Made by a program: the position numbers and the translations under genes
Notes under the pieces: generated by a model
The model's input: only the letters and a program-made list of their open reading frames with translations
The model's database searches: none
Told to the model about the DNA's origin: nothing
Shown: positions 34,467-43,929 of the stretch, piece by piece
How the letters are laid out: each line of letters starts with the position of its first letter
How positions within the stretch are numbered: the stretch's first letter is position 1
Origin: CAVRUD01 sp963724285
Lineage (GTDB): Bacteria; Chloroflexota; Chloroflexia; Thermomicrobiales; UBA6265
Direction of reading: 5' to 3'
DNA length: 64,000 bases
Assembly (NCBI GenBank): GCA_963724285.1
Contig: CAVRUD010000032.1
Location: 62,001 to 126,000 of the forward strand

Positions 34467-36002
34467 ATGGCACACGCGCCGGCGCAGCCAGGGGCACTCG
34501 AGGCCGCCTGTCGAGCATGGGAGGCGCTGCTCGGCGCCGAGGCCGTGCTGCGCGACTCCGGTGTCCTGGCGCGCTACGGGAGGACCACCCTGCCCGACGC
34601 GACACGCCCCGTGGCGGTCCTGCGGCCCCGAGCCGTCGATCACGTCCCGCCGGTCGTCCGGGTGGCGGCGGCCCACCGGGTGCCGCTCTACCCGATCAGC
34701 CGAGGCAGGAACTGGGGCTGGGGCGACGCCTGCGCGGTCACCGCCGGCCAGGTCATCCTGGACCTAAGCGCGCTGGACCGTATCATCGCCGTCGACGAGG
34801 AATTGGGCTACGCGGTGGTGCAGCCGGGCGTTACGCAGGGCCAACTCGCCGCCCACCTGGCTGCAAACGACTCGGCCTGGTGGCTCGACGCGACCGCCGC
34901 CGGGCCGGACACAAGTGTCCTCGGAAACATCCTTGAGCGCGGCGGCACGCGCGATGAGCGCGTCGCCCGGGTCTGCAGCATGGCGGTCGTGCTCGCCGAC
35001 GGCACCGAGGTGCGCACCGGCTACGGCCACTACCCCGGCAGCCGCGTCACCCACGTCGCCCGCTGGGGGATCGGCCCGGCCCTCGACGGCCTGTTCAGCC
35101 AGTCGAACCTGGGTATCGTCACCGAGCTCGGCTTCTGTCTCCAGCCGAGGCCCGCCCACGCGATACTCGGCTACTACGCGGTGCCGGACGAGGCCTTGGA
35201 GGCCACCATCGACGCGCTGCGGCCCTTCCGCATCCGTGGCGTGATTCCCGGACAGCCGCTCCAACTGACACCCGCAGGCGAGCGGTCGGTCTGGCTCGGC
35301 ATCACAACCCTTCAGGGTCACCCCCAGGCCGTCGCCGCACACCGCGCGGAGCTGACCGCGGCGCTGGCACCGGCGGCGAAGGTGGCCTTTCCGCGGCCCG
35401 AGGAGACCGCGGACCCGGCATCGCGGACGGCGACGCTGGCGGCGCTCGGACTGCCCGCCAACCCCTACTTCGACAACATCCTGCGGCGGACCGATCCCCT
35501 CGCGGCACCGCGGATGGCGCCCGAGGGCCTGCTGGCGTGGCTGGGCGGGCCGGCGGTGCAGCACCCGACCGCGCCGCCGTCCTCCACCGACCCGCTGGAC
35601 CACGACTACGGCTTCTACTTCGCCTGGCCCACCTGCCCGGCGCTCGGGCGGGAGGTGCGGGCGCTGCTGGATCTGGTCCGCCCAATCTTGGCGGCGCACG
35701 GCTGCCCACAGCTCCTGGCGCTCCGCTTCGTCACCGGCCGGTCGATCACCCTGGTGATGCGGATCGCCTTCGACCGCAAGCGGGAGGACCGCCGCTCCGC
35801 GGCCCGTGCCTGCCACCATGCCATTGTGGACGCGACGCTGGCGGCCGGGTACCCGCCGGCGCGGATGGCCATCGACGGGATGGACCGCCTGGACCCGGCG
35901 GGTGATACGTTCTGGCAGCTGGTTCGGCGCCTCAAACGCTGTCTCGACCCCGACGGCATCCTCGCCCCCGGCCGCTACCTGCCGCCCACGCGGGAAGACT
36001 GA
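34467..36002 (+). CDS. VAO-family FAD-linked oxidase (4-cresol dehydrogenase/vanillyl-alcohol oxidase-like)
   Basis: A 511-residue flavoprotein; the ATG follows GGAGGAATGAGCT. The FAD-binding PCMH domain spans about 30-235: RPRAVDHVPPVVRVAAAHRV, the motif YPISRGRNWGWGDACAV, then GYAVVQPGVTQGQLAAHLAA and SVLGNILERGGT. The C-terminal cap domain (RFVTGRSITLVMRIAFDRKR) and the end KRCLDPDGILAPGRYLP are typical for VAO/4-cresol dehydrogenase enzymes. These oxidise para-substituted phenols. Together with the LLM enzyme, MFS transporter and MarR regulator it suggests an aromatic-compound catabolic or detoxifying set (inference). Confidence 0.9.
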   Translation: MAHAPAQPGALEAACRAWEALLGAEAVLRDSGVLARYGRTTLPDATRPVAVLRPRAVDHVPPVVRVAAAHRVPLYPISRGRNWGWGDACAVTAGQVILDLSALDRIIAVDEELGYAVVQPGVTQGQLAAHLAANDSAWWLDATAAGPDTSVLGNILERGGTRDERVARVCSMAVVLADGTEVRTGYGHYPGSRVTHVARWGIGPALDGLFSQSNLGIVTELGFCLQPRPAHAILGYYAVPDEALEATIDALRPFRIRGVIPGQPLQLTPAGERSVWLGITTLQGHPQAVAAHRAELTAALAPAAKVAFPRPEETADPASRTATLAALGLPANPYFDNILRRTDPLAAPRMAPEGLLAWLGGPAVQHPTAPPSSTDPLDHDYGFYFAWPTCPALGREVRALLDLVRPILAAHGCPQLLALRFVTGRSITLVMRIAFDRKREDRRSAARACHHAIVDATLAAGYPPARMAIDGMDRLDPAGDTFWQLVRRLKRCLDPDGILAPGRYLPPTRED

Positions 36003-36130
36003 ACCCGCGCGGGCGGCACGTTCCTGCCACGGTCGAGGGCACTCCTGGGTAAAGCATCTCGTAGCGGGGCGTCGAATCTGGCCTCAGAACGCGCCCCCGG
36101 ATTCGGTAAGCCACTCCGGTTGGAGCGCAC

Positions 36131-37444
36131 TCAGTCCGCGCCAACCGGTTCGGGGTGGGGAACGACGGGCCGCCGCCGGCCAATCCCGCCGCCGGCCGTC
36201 CGCTGGCGGTTGATCTGGAGCGACAACCCGGCGGCGACGAGGCAGAGCACCCCGGCGATCGTGAAGGCGGCAAGGTAGTCGCCGAATTCGGTCCGCATCG
36301 CCCCCGCACCGTACGCCGCCGCCGCCGCCCCGACCTGATGGGCCGCAAAGACCCAGCCAAAGACGATCCCGCCCTTCTCCTTGCCGAAGACATCCGTCGT
36401 CAGGGCGACGGTCGGCGGCACGGTCGCCACCCAGTCCAGGCCGTAGAAGACGATGAACAGCATCAGGCCGAAGTTGGGCGAGTCGAACGCCCAGGGCAGC
36501 ACCATCAGGGAGAGACCGCGCAGGCCGTAGTAGGCAAACAGCAGGCGGCGCGGGTTCACCCGGTCCGTCAGCCAGCCGGAGGCCGTCGTCCCGATCACGT
36601 CGAAGATGCCGACCGTGGCCAGCAGGCTGGCCGCCGCCACCTCGGCCGTGCCATGGTCCATCGCCGCCGGAATGAGATGGGTGCCGATCAAGCCGTTGGT
36701 CGATGCCCCGCAGACGAAGAATGTGGCCGCGAGCAGCCAGAAGTCGGTCGAGTTCGACGCCATCTTGAGCCCACCGAAGGCCGCCCGGATCGGGTTGCCG
36801 GCCCGGGCCGGGGGCACGTCGGATTCGCTGGCGCCGTAGCGGCGCAGCCCCAGATCGGCCGGGCGGTCGCGCATGAACAGGACAACCAGCGGCACCACCG
36901 CCAGCGCCCCCAAGGCCACCATCAGCGAGACCGCCCGCCAGCCGATGTGCGCCGCCAGCCAGGCCAGCCCGGGGAGGAAGATCAACTGCCCGGTCGCGCT
37001 GCCCGCCGTCAATATCCCCAGGACCAGGCCGCGCCGGGCCACGAACCAGCGGTTGACGACCGTGGCGGCCAGCACGGTCGCCATGGAGCCGGTCCCGATC
37101 CCGACGACGACGCCCCAGAGGAGGACGAGTTGCCAGGGCGCAGTCATCTGGGTGGTGAGCAGGGCGCCGGTCGCGATCGTGAACAGGGCGGTGGAGATCG
37201 TCCGCTGGAAGCCCCACCGGTCGATCATCGCCGCCGCGAACGGCCCCATGAAACCGAAGAGCAGCAGGTTGACCGAGACCGCGAACGAGATGGTCGAGCG
37301 GCTCCAACCGAAGTCGTCCTGCAAGGGGACGATCAAGACGCCGGGGGCGGATCGGAAACCGGACGCGCCGATCAGGGTGACGAAGGTAACACTGGCCATG
37401 ATCCAGGCGTAGTGGATCTTCCCCTGGCCCCAAACCCGCCGCAT
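36131..37444 (-). CDS. MFS transporter (monocarboxylate/oxalate-formate antiporter type)
   Basis: A 12-helix major facilitator. The ATG at 37444 has GGAG nine bases upstream; a GTG 15 bases earlier is an alternative. MRRVWGQGKIHYAWIMASVT starts helix 1; the loop 2-3 motif is AAAMIDRWGFQRTIS; GSATGQLIFLPGLAWLAA and FGKEKGGIVFGWVFAAHQVG are characteristic of the MCT/OFA group. The second half starts near residue 220 (ASNSTDFWLLAATFFVCGAS). It is convergent with the VAO-type gene and downstream of the MarR gene on its strand, so MarR probably controls it. Substrate is likely an organic acid. Confidence 0.9.
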   Translation of the reverse strand: MRRVWGQGKIHYAWIMASVTFVTLIGASGFRSAPGVLIVPLQDDFGWSRSTISFAVSVNLLLFGFMGPFAAAMIDRWGFQRTISTALFTIATGALLTTQMTAPWQLVLLWGVVVGIGTGSMATVLAATVVNRWFVARRGLVLGILTAGSATGQLIFLPGLAWLAAHIGWRAVSLMVALGALAVVPLVVLFMRDRPADLGLRRYGASESDVPPARAGNPIRAAFGGLKMASNSTDFWLLAATFFVCGASTNGLIGTHLIPAAMDHGTAEVAAASLLATVGIFDVIGTTASGWLTDRVNPRRLLFAYYGLRGLSLMVLPWAFDSPNFGLMLFIVFYGLDWVATVPPTVALTTDVFGKEKGGIVFGWVFAAHQVGAAAAAYGAGAMRTEFGDYLAAFTIAGVLCLVAAGLSLQINRQRTAGGGIGRRRPVVPHPEPVGAD

Positions 37445-37517
37445 CGGTTCGTACTCCACTACGCGATCACCCTAGGCGCCGCGCCGGCGCCGTCGTCCAT
37501 CGGAAACCTGATATCGA

Positions 37518-37970
37518 CTACTGGACCACCCCGACGATCGCCGCCAACTCGGCCATCAGCGCCCCGAGCCGTTCCCGGCCGAACCGCTCCGTCACCTGCT
37601 CCTGGGCCGCCAGCCAGTAGGGCCGGGCCTCGGCCAGGCGCCGCCCGCCCTCCTTGGTCAGGTGAGCGCAGCGGGTGCGCCTGTCTCGCCCCGGCTCCAG
37701 GACAACCAGCCCGGCCCGCTCCAGCGGGAGGAGGTTGCGGCTGAGCGTGGTCCGGTCCATCACCAACTGATCGGCAAGCGCCGTCAGCGGGGCCGGACCG
37801 GAGTGGGAAAGGGCCGCCAGCAGGGCATATTGCGTCACCCGGAGACCGGTCTCGGCCAAGGCATCGTCGTACAGGCGGGAGAGGGCCCGGCCGCTACGGC
37901 GCAGCGCGGTGCAGGCGCACGGCAGGGGCGGAGCGATGACGGGAGTCGGCGTTCCTGACAATTCGGGCAT
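37518..37970 (-). CDS. MarR family transcriptional regulator
   Basis: A 150-residue winged-helix regulator. N-terminal CACTALRRSGRALSRLYDDA carries a CxC pair, as in a subgroup thought to sense redox or ligand state. The recognition region is ALADQLVMDRTTLSRNLLPL and the wing is VVLEPGRDRRTRCAHLTKEG. It is the first gene of a two-gene minus-strand unit with the MFS transporter, 73 bases apart. A near-perfect palindrome at 37982-38039, just upstream, is its probable binding site, implying autoregulation. Confidence 0.92.
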   Translation of the reverse strand: MPELSGTPTPVIAPPLPCACTALRRSGRALSRLYDDALAETGLRVTQYALLAALSHSGPAPLTALADQLVMDRTTLSRNLLPLERAGLVVLEPGRDRRTRCAHLTKEGGRRLAEARPYWLAAQEQVTERFGRERLGALMAELAAIVGVVQ

Positions 37971-37981
37971 GTGCGGATCTT

Positions 37982-38039
37982 TCGGTACGCGATGTTGATA
38001 CGTGTATATACACGCTTATTGCTCGGCATATCGTACCGA
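37982..38039. promoter_or_regulatory. Nested palindromic operator of the MarR gene
   Basis: CGTGTATATACACG at 38001-38014 is a perfect 14-base palindrome. It is enclosed by outer arms TCGGTACG (37982-37989) and CGTACCGA (38032-38039). The centre is AT-rich, unlike the flanks, and lies 31-44 bases upstream of the MarR start at 37970. Size and symmetry suit a MarR dimer. Confidence 0.75.
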
Positions 38040-38260
38040 GCGCACCCAGGGCCGTCAATGGCCATTGGCGCATGGGGCCGAAATGGCCAATCCACCAACC
38101 AACACCGGCCACCGAAATAACACCGAACCCTGCTCCCGCGTTATTCCGCGCAGGTTTAGCACCGGTTGATGAAGGTCGCAAAGTGGGTCGCGAGTTTGCG
38201 GGAGCGGTGATGAGACGGGTAACGGCGTATCCGCTGCCGCCCGGGACTTGAATTCCCGGG

Positions 38261-38439
38261 CTCAGGGATGGTTAAAATGAACTTGACGGTTCTGGTCGCG
38301 CCGGAGCGGCCCCCTCACCCCCCCTGGCCCCCCTTCCCCCCGCTGCACTAAGGAAGGGCAGGGGGAAGGGGGGAGAACGGCGCTGCCCCGTACGCGGAGA
38401 CCGTCAAGCGACCGTGGCCGGTTTTGAACCATCCCTGAG
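38261..38439. mobile_element. MITE sharing ends with the adjacent insertion sequence
   Basis: Left end CTCAGGGATGGTTAAAATGA then ACTTGACGG; right end read inward CTCAGGGATGGTTCAAAACC then, further in, CTTGACGG. The interior is an R3 hairpin (GGCCCCCTTCCCCCCGCTGC ... AAGGGCAGGGGGAAGG). It has no gene. The ends match those of the insertion sequence at 38435-40080, so that transposase may have moved it. Confidence 0.75.
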
Positions 38440-40080
38440 GGATGGTTCAAATGGGCTTGACACTCTGGGGGTCAGGCAGCCATCCGGGCCTCCGGGGTGG
38501 GGGCGCGGATGGGTGTGGGCGCCACGGTCGGGGCGGCGTAGCCGAGTGCCGCCAGCCAGTCGGTCGGGGCGTCGGTCAGGCCGCTCCGGTGGAGGGGGCT
38601 CTGGCCGGCGTGGGCGCCACGGGCAAAGACGCGGTGGTTGTGCCAGACCGCGAGCACCGCCAGCAGCGGCGGGGAGAGGGAGCGGTGGACCGCCAGATGG
38701 GGGCGCAGCAGGCTGTGCCAGCCTTCCGCCGCGCTGCTGGCCCGGACCGTCCCCTCCCAGGCGGCCAGCAACACCCGGGCCGCCGGTCGCCAGGACGGCG
38801 GCAGCTGCGCCAGCACGGCTTCGCCCGTGCCCAGGATCGCGCGCCGCTCCCAGGCCCACCCCACCAGCGCGACCCCGGGCATCCCCAGGATCGGGGCCAG
38901 ATCGTGCTGGATCGGGTCGAGGGCGTCGGCGAAGACCACCAGTCCGGCGCTGGCCTCGGCCAGGTGGCGGTGCAGCGCGGTGAGATCGGGTCGCGCGGCC
39001 GCCGGGGCGGTCGGCACGAGTTCCTCCAGCAACGCCAGGACGGTCGCCACCTCCGCCCGCCGCGTCGTCGCGTCGAGCAGCCGTCCGTGCTCGACCACGA
39101 CGACGCCCAGCAAGCGCCGCAGTTCGCCGGTCAGCCACCGCAGCGCCGCCGCGGTCTCGGCCACCGCATCTGCCGCCGCCGCCTGCACCGCCGCCGAGGC
39201 GGTGGGCGGCCGGTAGCGCGGGCGTCCGCCGGCCGCCACCATCGCCGCGTAGCGTTCGGCCGTTTCCCACTTTGCCTCCGCCTTGGCCACCAGCCGGTCG
39301 ATCCGGACCTGGGCCTGGGCGCACCGATGCAAGGCATGCCACACGTCGCGTTGGCGGGGGGCGTCGGGGATCACGGCGGCGACGCCCCCGCCGGCGGCCC
39401 GGCCCCCGTCGTGGACCGCCCCCACGCAGGCGACCCCCTGCGCCGCCAGCCCCGCCAGCAGGTGCCGCCACCCGGCGACGTCGGGGACCACGGGGCCGGT
39501 CGCCGCCCAGACCGCCCCGCTCCGGGCGTCGACCGCGCTGAGGTAGCCGTGCCGGGCGGCCCCGCCAAAGATCTCGTCCACCGCCAGCACCACCGGCGCC
39601 GGGGAGGAGGTTGCCCCCAGCAGCGCCGCCGCTCGCCCCCCGCTTCGGCCACCACCCCGGCGATCGTGCCGAGGCTGACCTCCCAGCCCAGCCGTTCGGC
39701 CAGACAGGCCTGGATCCCCCGGTAACTGGCATGCCCGACCACCAACAACGTGAGGATGCTGCGCTCCAGCAGCGGGTTCGTCCCGGGGGGCTCGACCGCC
39801 TCCACCAGCGCCGCCCGCCCGCGCTCCCGCCAGGCCGTCAGCGTCTGGCGCGAGGCGCCGATCTGGCGGCCGAGGTCGGTGACGGCCCCGTACGCCCCTT
39901 CGTCGGCCAACAACCGGCCGATCCATACGACGCGGTCGGCGGGGGTGCTAGGATGGGCGGGCACGGGAGCCTCCTCGGTCGGGGTGGCTGGACAGCACCA
40001 CCACCCTACCGACCGAGCGGCCCCCGCGCCACCCCCACATACCGTCAAGCCCCACCCGCCGGTTTTGAACCATCCCTGAG
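38435..40080 (-). mobile_element. Insertion sequence, ~1.65 kb
   Basis: Left end CTGAGGGATGGTTCAAATGG then GCTTGACA; right end read inward CTCAGGGATGGTTCAAAACC, with GGGCTTGACGG further in. One transposase gene fills the element. The left end abuts the MITE end, giving a perfect palindrome GAACCATCCCTGAGGGATGG plus TTC at the junction. Confidence 0.75.
38472..39964 (-). CDS. DDE-type transposase, frameshifted near 39620
   Basis: About 497 residues when repaired. The GTG at 39964 starts VPAHPSTPADRVVWIGRLLA; a helix-turn-helix follows (LGRQIGASRQTLTAWRERGR), then LLVVGHASYRGIQACLAERL. The frame shifts near 39620 in a run of G/C and continues VVLAVDEIFGGAARHGYLSA, which holds the first DDE Asp, VGAVHDGGRAA, and the C-terminal ASSAAEGWHSLLRPHLAVHR and LAVWHNHRVFARGAHAGQSP. 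The C-terminal part resembles DUF6399-type transposases from Planctomycetes and Chloroflexota. IS family not assigned. Confidence 0.8.
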
Positions 40081-40125
40081 TGACGGAAGTCCCGTCGGGA
40101 CTCAGGACGGACCGAGCGCTGTAGC

Positions 40126-40200
40126 CTCGGAGAGGCTGTTCTGTTTAGCCCGGGCCAACCCTGGGCCAACCCTGGGCCGTGAGCCCCGGGCGGCAGCGGC
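40126..40200. repeat. R1 core with internal duplication
   Basis: AGCCTCGGAGAGGCTG, then AGCCCGGGCCAACCCTGGGC with the unit CCAACCCTGGG repeated, then CCGTGAGCCCCGGGCGGCAG. Adjacent to an R2 element. Confidence 0.65.
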
Positions 40201-40262
40201 GACGCCATCGCCCGTCCCAGCACCACCCCGCCAACCCGTGATCAACTCCGCAACCGTCATTA

Positions 40263-40397
40263 AGAGCGCCTATCACAACCCGCCGTTGCCGCCGGGTTCG
40301 TTCTCAGTCCCGGAGGGCCTTCGTCGGTTTAGCCCGGGACTTCAGTCCCTCTAACTAGGGGTGGAGCCGCCGACCACGCGGTTGTGATAGGCGCTCT
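40263..40397. mobile_element. R2 MITE-like element with perfect 18-base inverted ends
   Basis: AGAGCGCCTATCACAACC (40263-40280) and its exact complement at 40380-40397. Interior: CAGTCCCGGAGGGCCTTCGT, AGCCCGGGACTTCAGTCCC and GTGGAGCCGCCGACC, shared with 29335-29545. At 135 bases with no ORF it is likely a recently active non-autonomous element. Confidence 0.8.
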
Positions 40398-40481
40398 AAA
40401 CCGGCATCCGTCACTCCGCCCGCTGGGTAGGGGACTTCGAGTCCTCTGACTGCGGGCGAAGCCTGGACCACGCCCTTCATC

Positions 40482-41370
40482 TCACCTCCTCCCCAGCACC
40501 CGCTCCATCTCTCCCCGCGCCCGGTCAACGTAGGCGATATCGGACTCGATAATCTCGCAGTGCCCATCCTGCAGCATCTCCGCGAACCCAGGCACGCCCG
40601 CCTCGCCCCACGAGATCAGGGTGGCCCGCATCACCCGCTGTCGTTCCGCGATCACGGCGAGCAGCGATCGCAGGATCGTCCCAGCCGTACGCATCGCAGA
40701 ACACCGCGATCCGGCGGGCGCGCTCCGCCAGTGGGCCGAACCGCTCCTCGGCATACAGCGGCGCCCAGCGCCACAGCGCGTAGGCCAGGTCCCACGCCCT
40801 CGGCGCCGGGGCGGCAAAATCCCAGTCGATCAACGCCACCGGCTGACCGCCCGCGATGACCGTGTTCCACGGCCCCAGGTCGTTGTGACAGACGATCTCG
40901 CCGTCCTCCGGCGCCCCGACCGTGAACCGCCATCGCGCATCCCTTGGCGGCACGAAGCCGGACACCGCGTCGTGGAACGACCGGTACAGGCGAGCGGCGG
41001 CCACCAGGGTCGCGTCGTCCCTGCAGCCTTCCAACGACGCCGGCGCCGTCTCCCCCGGGACGAACGAGAGCACCTCTCTCCCCCGCTCATCCATCCCCAA
41101 CACCTCCGGGCAACCGGTAAACCCCGCTTCGCGCAGGTACCGCAAGAGCGCATGGATGGCCGGTGTCCACGCGCCGGTGTTCCGCCGCACGGTCTGCCCA
41201 ACCCGCACGACACGGGAGACGTTCCCGTCCTCGAACGGAACCTCTTCATCAATCAAGTCAGCACCGGCGTCCACCACCCATCCCCCACGACCACCGACGG
41301 AACCCACATCCACCCCGACCGCAGACCCGAATCGACTTGCGGCGCTGACGGATGGTTCAACGTCGGCCAT
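40482..41370 (-). CDS. Aminoglycoside phosphotransferase-family kinase, frameshifted near 40690
   Basis: About 296 residues when repaired. VVRVGQTVRRNTGAWTPAIH is the usual N-lobe strand of this family. EVLGMDERGREVLSFVPGET follows, then the catalytic loop EIVCHNDLGPWNTVIAGGQP with HxDxxxxN and the metal-binding VALIDWDFAAPAPRAWDLAY. Near 40690 the frame shifts; the second frame gives RSLLAVIAERQRVMRATLIS and the end ARGEMERVLGRR at 40482. Members phosphorylate aminoglycosides, choline or other small alcohols; substrate unknown. The start is uncertain (ATG 41370 or GTG 41307). Confidence 0.85.
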
Positions 41371-41390
41371 TTTGGCCGACCTCTCCCCCT

Positions 41391-41446
41391 TCCCCCTGTC
41401 CCTCCGTAGCGCAACGAGGGGAAGGGAGCCGGGGGGGTAGGGGGCT
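41391..41446. repeat. R3 element upstream of the phosphotransferase
   Basis: TCCCCCTTCCCCCTGTCCCT, then CCGTAGCGCAACG, then GAGGGGAAGGGAGCCGGGGG. Pyrimidine and purine arms with short CGTAGCG-type loop, as at 54287 and 55906. Confidence 0.65.
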
Positions 41447-41808
41447 TTCACACGTCCGTGGTATATGCGCCCCCTGAGACCTTCATCCCCCCTTAACGCG
41501 CGTCCCTCACGATACACAGCGTGGCATCCGCATGCCATCCCCTCTGGCCGCGCGCCGGGGATGGCACTAGAACGTCAGATTTCACCACGTTGACACCGAA
41601 CACCTCCCCGCCGGACGAAGCGCCTCGGCGGACGCACAAACCAACATTCTGGTCTACCCTGTGCGCAATTCGGGCAGTCCCGGGTAGGCTATCCGGGTGG
41701 GAACTACCCGGCGAATCGCCGGCCAATCCTCACGTCGAGGTTCCAGAACCCCAGCGGCCGGGCGAGCCCCAGCCGGCGGTTGACCCAGCCCTGGCCGGAG
41801 AGCAATCG

Positions 41809-42489
41809 ATGCGCATCCTGGTAGTCGAAGACGAAGCCCGGCTCGCCGCCCTCCTCAGCCGCAGCCTGGAGGAAGAGGGTCACGCCGTCGACGTGGCCGC
41901 GTCTGGCGAAGAAGGGCTGGACTGGACCGCCACCGCGACCTACGACGCGATCGTGCTCGACGTCATGCTGCCCGGCATCGACGGCTTCGAGGTCGCCCGC
42001 CGCCTGCGCGCCGCCCGCATCCAGACGCCCATCCTCCTCCTCACCGCCCGGGACGCCGTCGCCGACCGCGTCGCCGGCCTCGACGCCGGCGCCGACGACT
42101 ACCTGGTCAAACCGTTCGCCTTCGCCGAGCTCGCCGCCCGCCTCCGCGCCCTCGCCCGCCGCGCCCCGGAGGCCCAGGAGACCATCCTCCGCGCCGGCGA
42201 TGTTGCCCTCGACCCGGCCACCCGCCGGGTCACCCGGGGCGACAGCGAGATCGGCCTCTCCAACAAGGAATTCCGCATCCTCGAAGTGCTCCTCCGTCAC
42301 CCGGAGCGGGTCCTCACCCGGACCATGATCGCCGAGCACGTCTGGGACTACGACTTCCCCAACGTCACCAACGTGATCGACGTCCACATCCGCGCTCTCC
42401 GCCGCAAGCTCGACGACCCCTACCCCGGCCGCCTCATCCAGACAGTCCGCGGCGCGGGCTACAAGCTCTCCGCGGACGGCGATCTAGGC
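41809..42489 (+). CDS. OmpR/PhoB-type response regulator, reads through into the kinase
   Basis: The ATG at 41809 gives MRILVVEDEARLAALLSRSL; phosphoacceptor Asp is in YDAIVLDVMLPGIDGFEVAR; the receiver Lys is in DYLVKPFAFAELAARLRALA. A winged-helix DNA-binding domain follows (LSNKEFRILEVLLRHPERVL, VIDVHIRALRRKLDDPYPGR, TVRGAGYKL). No stop separates it from the kinase: ...LSADGDLG runs straight into MLRALRRW. A TAG is present one frame over at the junction, so a lost base may have merged two adjacent genes. The upstream 1.0-kb frame extension (from 41521) is not family-like. Confidence 0.88.
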
Positions 42490-43897
42490 ATGCTCCGGGC
42501 CCTGCGCCGCTGGCTCCGGTCCGTCCCGATCCGGTGGAAGCTCACGCTCCTCTACGCCTTCCTGATCACCATCGGGTACGCCCTGTTCAGCATCGCCCTC
42601 TACCGGGGGCTGGAAGGCGAGCTGTACGAGCTGATCGACGAGCAACTCCGCTCCCAGGCGAACGTCACCCTGGCCAACATCAGCACCGACGCGCACGGAC
42701 TGCTCCTCCGCCCGACGACGATCGATGACGAAGAGGGCGACGAAGAATTCATCCGCCTCCTCAACATCGAAGGCGTCACCGTCTCCCTGGCCCCGGCGCT
42801 TCTGGACCAGACCCAGCTCGGCCGCGATGCCGTCAATGCCGGCCTGCGCGGCCAGACAACCTTCTCCACCGTCCAGGTCGACGACGATCCGGTCCGGGTC
42901 ATCACCACTCCGGTCAGAGCCGGGGATCAGGTCGTCGGCGTCCTCCAGGTCGGCCTCTCCCGCGAGAACGTCCAGGAAGACCTGTTCGAACTGATCAGCG
43001 CCCTGACCATCGCCGCCCCCTTCGTCCTGGCCGGCGCCCTGGCCATCGGCTACTTTCTCGCCGCCCGCGCCCTGGCCCCGGTCGCCGCGATCACCGCGCG
43101 GGCGGCCTCGATCAGCGCCCAGGACCTCTCCGCCCGCCTCAACCTGCGCTTGCCGGACGACGAACTCGGCCGCCTGGCCAGAACCTTCGACGGCATGCTG
43201 GGCCGCATCGAAGACGCCTTCGAGCGCCAGCGCCGGTTCACCGGCGACGCCGCCCACGAGCTCCGCACCCCCCTCAGCCTGATGCGCTCCGAGGTCGACC
43301 TGGCCCTGGCCCGCCCCCGCACCCCCGCCGAGTACCAGGCCGCCCTGACCAGCCTGGAGACCGACCTCCAGCGCCTCACCGGCCTGGTCGGTACGCTGCT
43401 GGAGCTGGCCCGCTCCGACACGGGCGCCCTGGAGCTTGAGCGGGGCGAGATCGACGTCGTCGAACTGATCGACCTGGTCCGGGAGCAGTTCTCCAGCACC
43501 GCCGAGGCCTCCGGCGTCGAGATCGTCGCCGATGTCCGCCCCTGCACCGTCGTCGCCGACGAAGACCGCATCCTGCAAGTCCTGGTCAACCTGGTGGACA
43601 ACGCCCTGAACCACACCCCCCGCGGCGGCAGGGTCACCCTCGGCTGCGCCCCGTGCTGGGCCCGGGGAGGGCGGCGTCCGCATCTGGGTCGCCGACACGG
43701 GCGACGGCATCGCCCCGGAGCACATCCCCCGCCTATTCGACCGCTTCTACCGGGTCGATACCGGCCGCGCCCGCGCCCAAGGCGGGACAGGCCTCGGCCT
43801 CAGCATCTCCAAAGCGATCGTCGAAGCCCACGGCGGCACCATCTCCGCCAGCAGCACCCCAGGATTCGGCGCCAACTTCCAGGTCGTCCTCCCGTAA
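42490..43897 (+). CDS. Sensor histidine kinase, frameshifted near 43650
   Basis: The ATG at 42490 starts MLRALRRWLRSVPIRWKLTL. Helix 1 (YAFLITIGYALFSIALY) and helix 2 (IAAPFVLAGALAIGYFLAAR) enclose an extracytoplasmic sensor of about 130 residues. A HAMP domain follows, then the H-box FTGDAAHELRTPLSLMRSEV and N-box LVNLVDNALNHTPRGGRVTL. Near 43650 the frame shifts; the second frame carries VRIWVADTGDGIAPEHIPRL (G1), FDRFYRVD, and GGTGLGLSISKAIVEAHGGT (G2), ending FQVVLP at 43897. It pairs with the response regulator just upstream; together they form a typical envelope-signal two-component system. Confidence 0.88.
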
Positions 43898-43929
43898 TCG
43901 CCCGGCGTTCGGCGTTCGGCGTTCGGATT

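Noticed and set aside
36155..37744. 529-codon plus-strand frame
   Set aside because: Antisense to the MFS transporter and MarR genes; low-complexity shadow.
38404..39732. Second minus-strand frame (442 codons) over the transposase
   Set aside because: Gly/Arg/Ala-rich shadow in a different frame from the transposase motifs.
42484..43725. 413-codon minus-strand frame
   Set aside because: Antisense to the histidine kinase; Gly/Asp/Gln-rich shadow.
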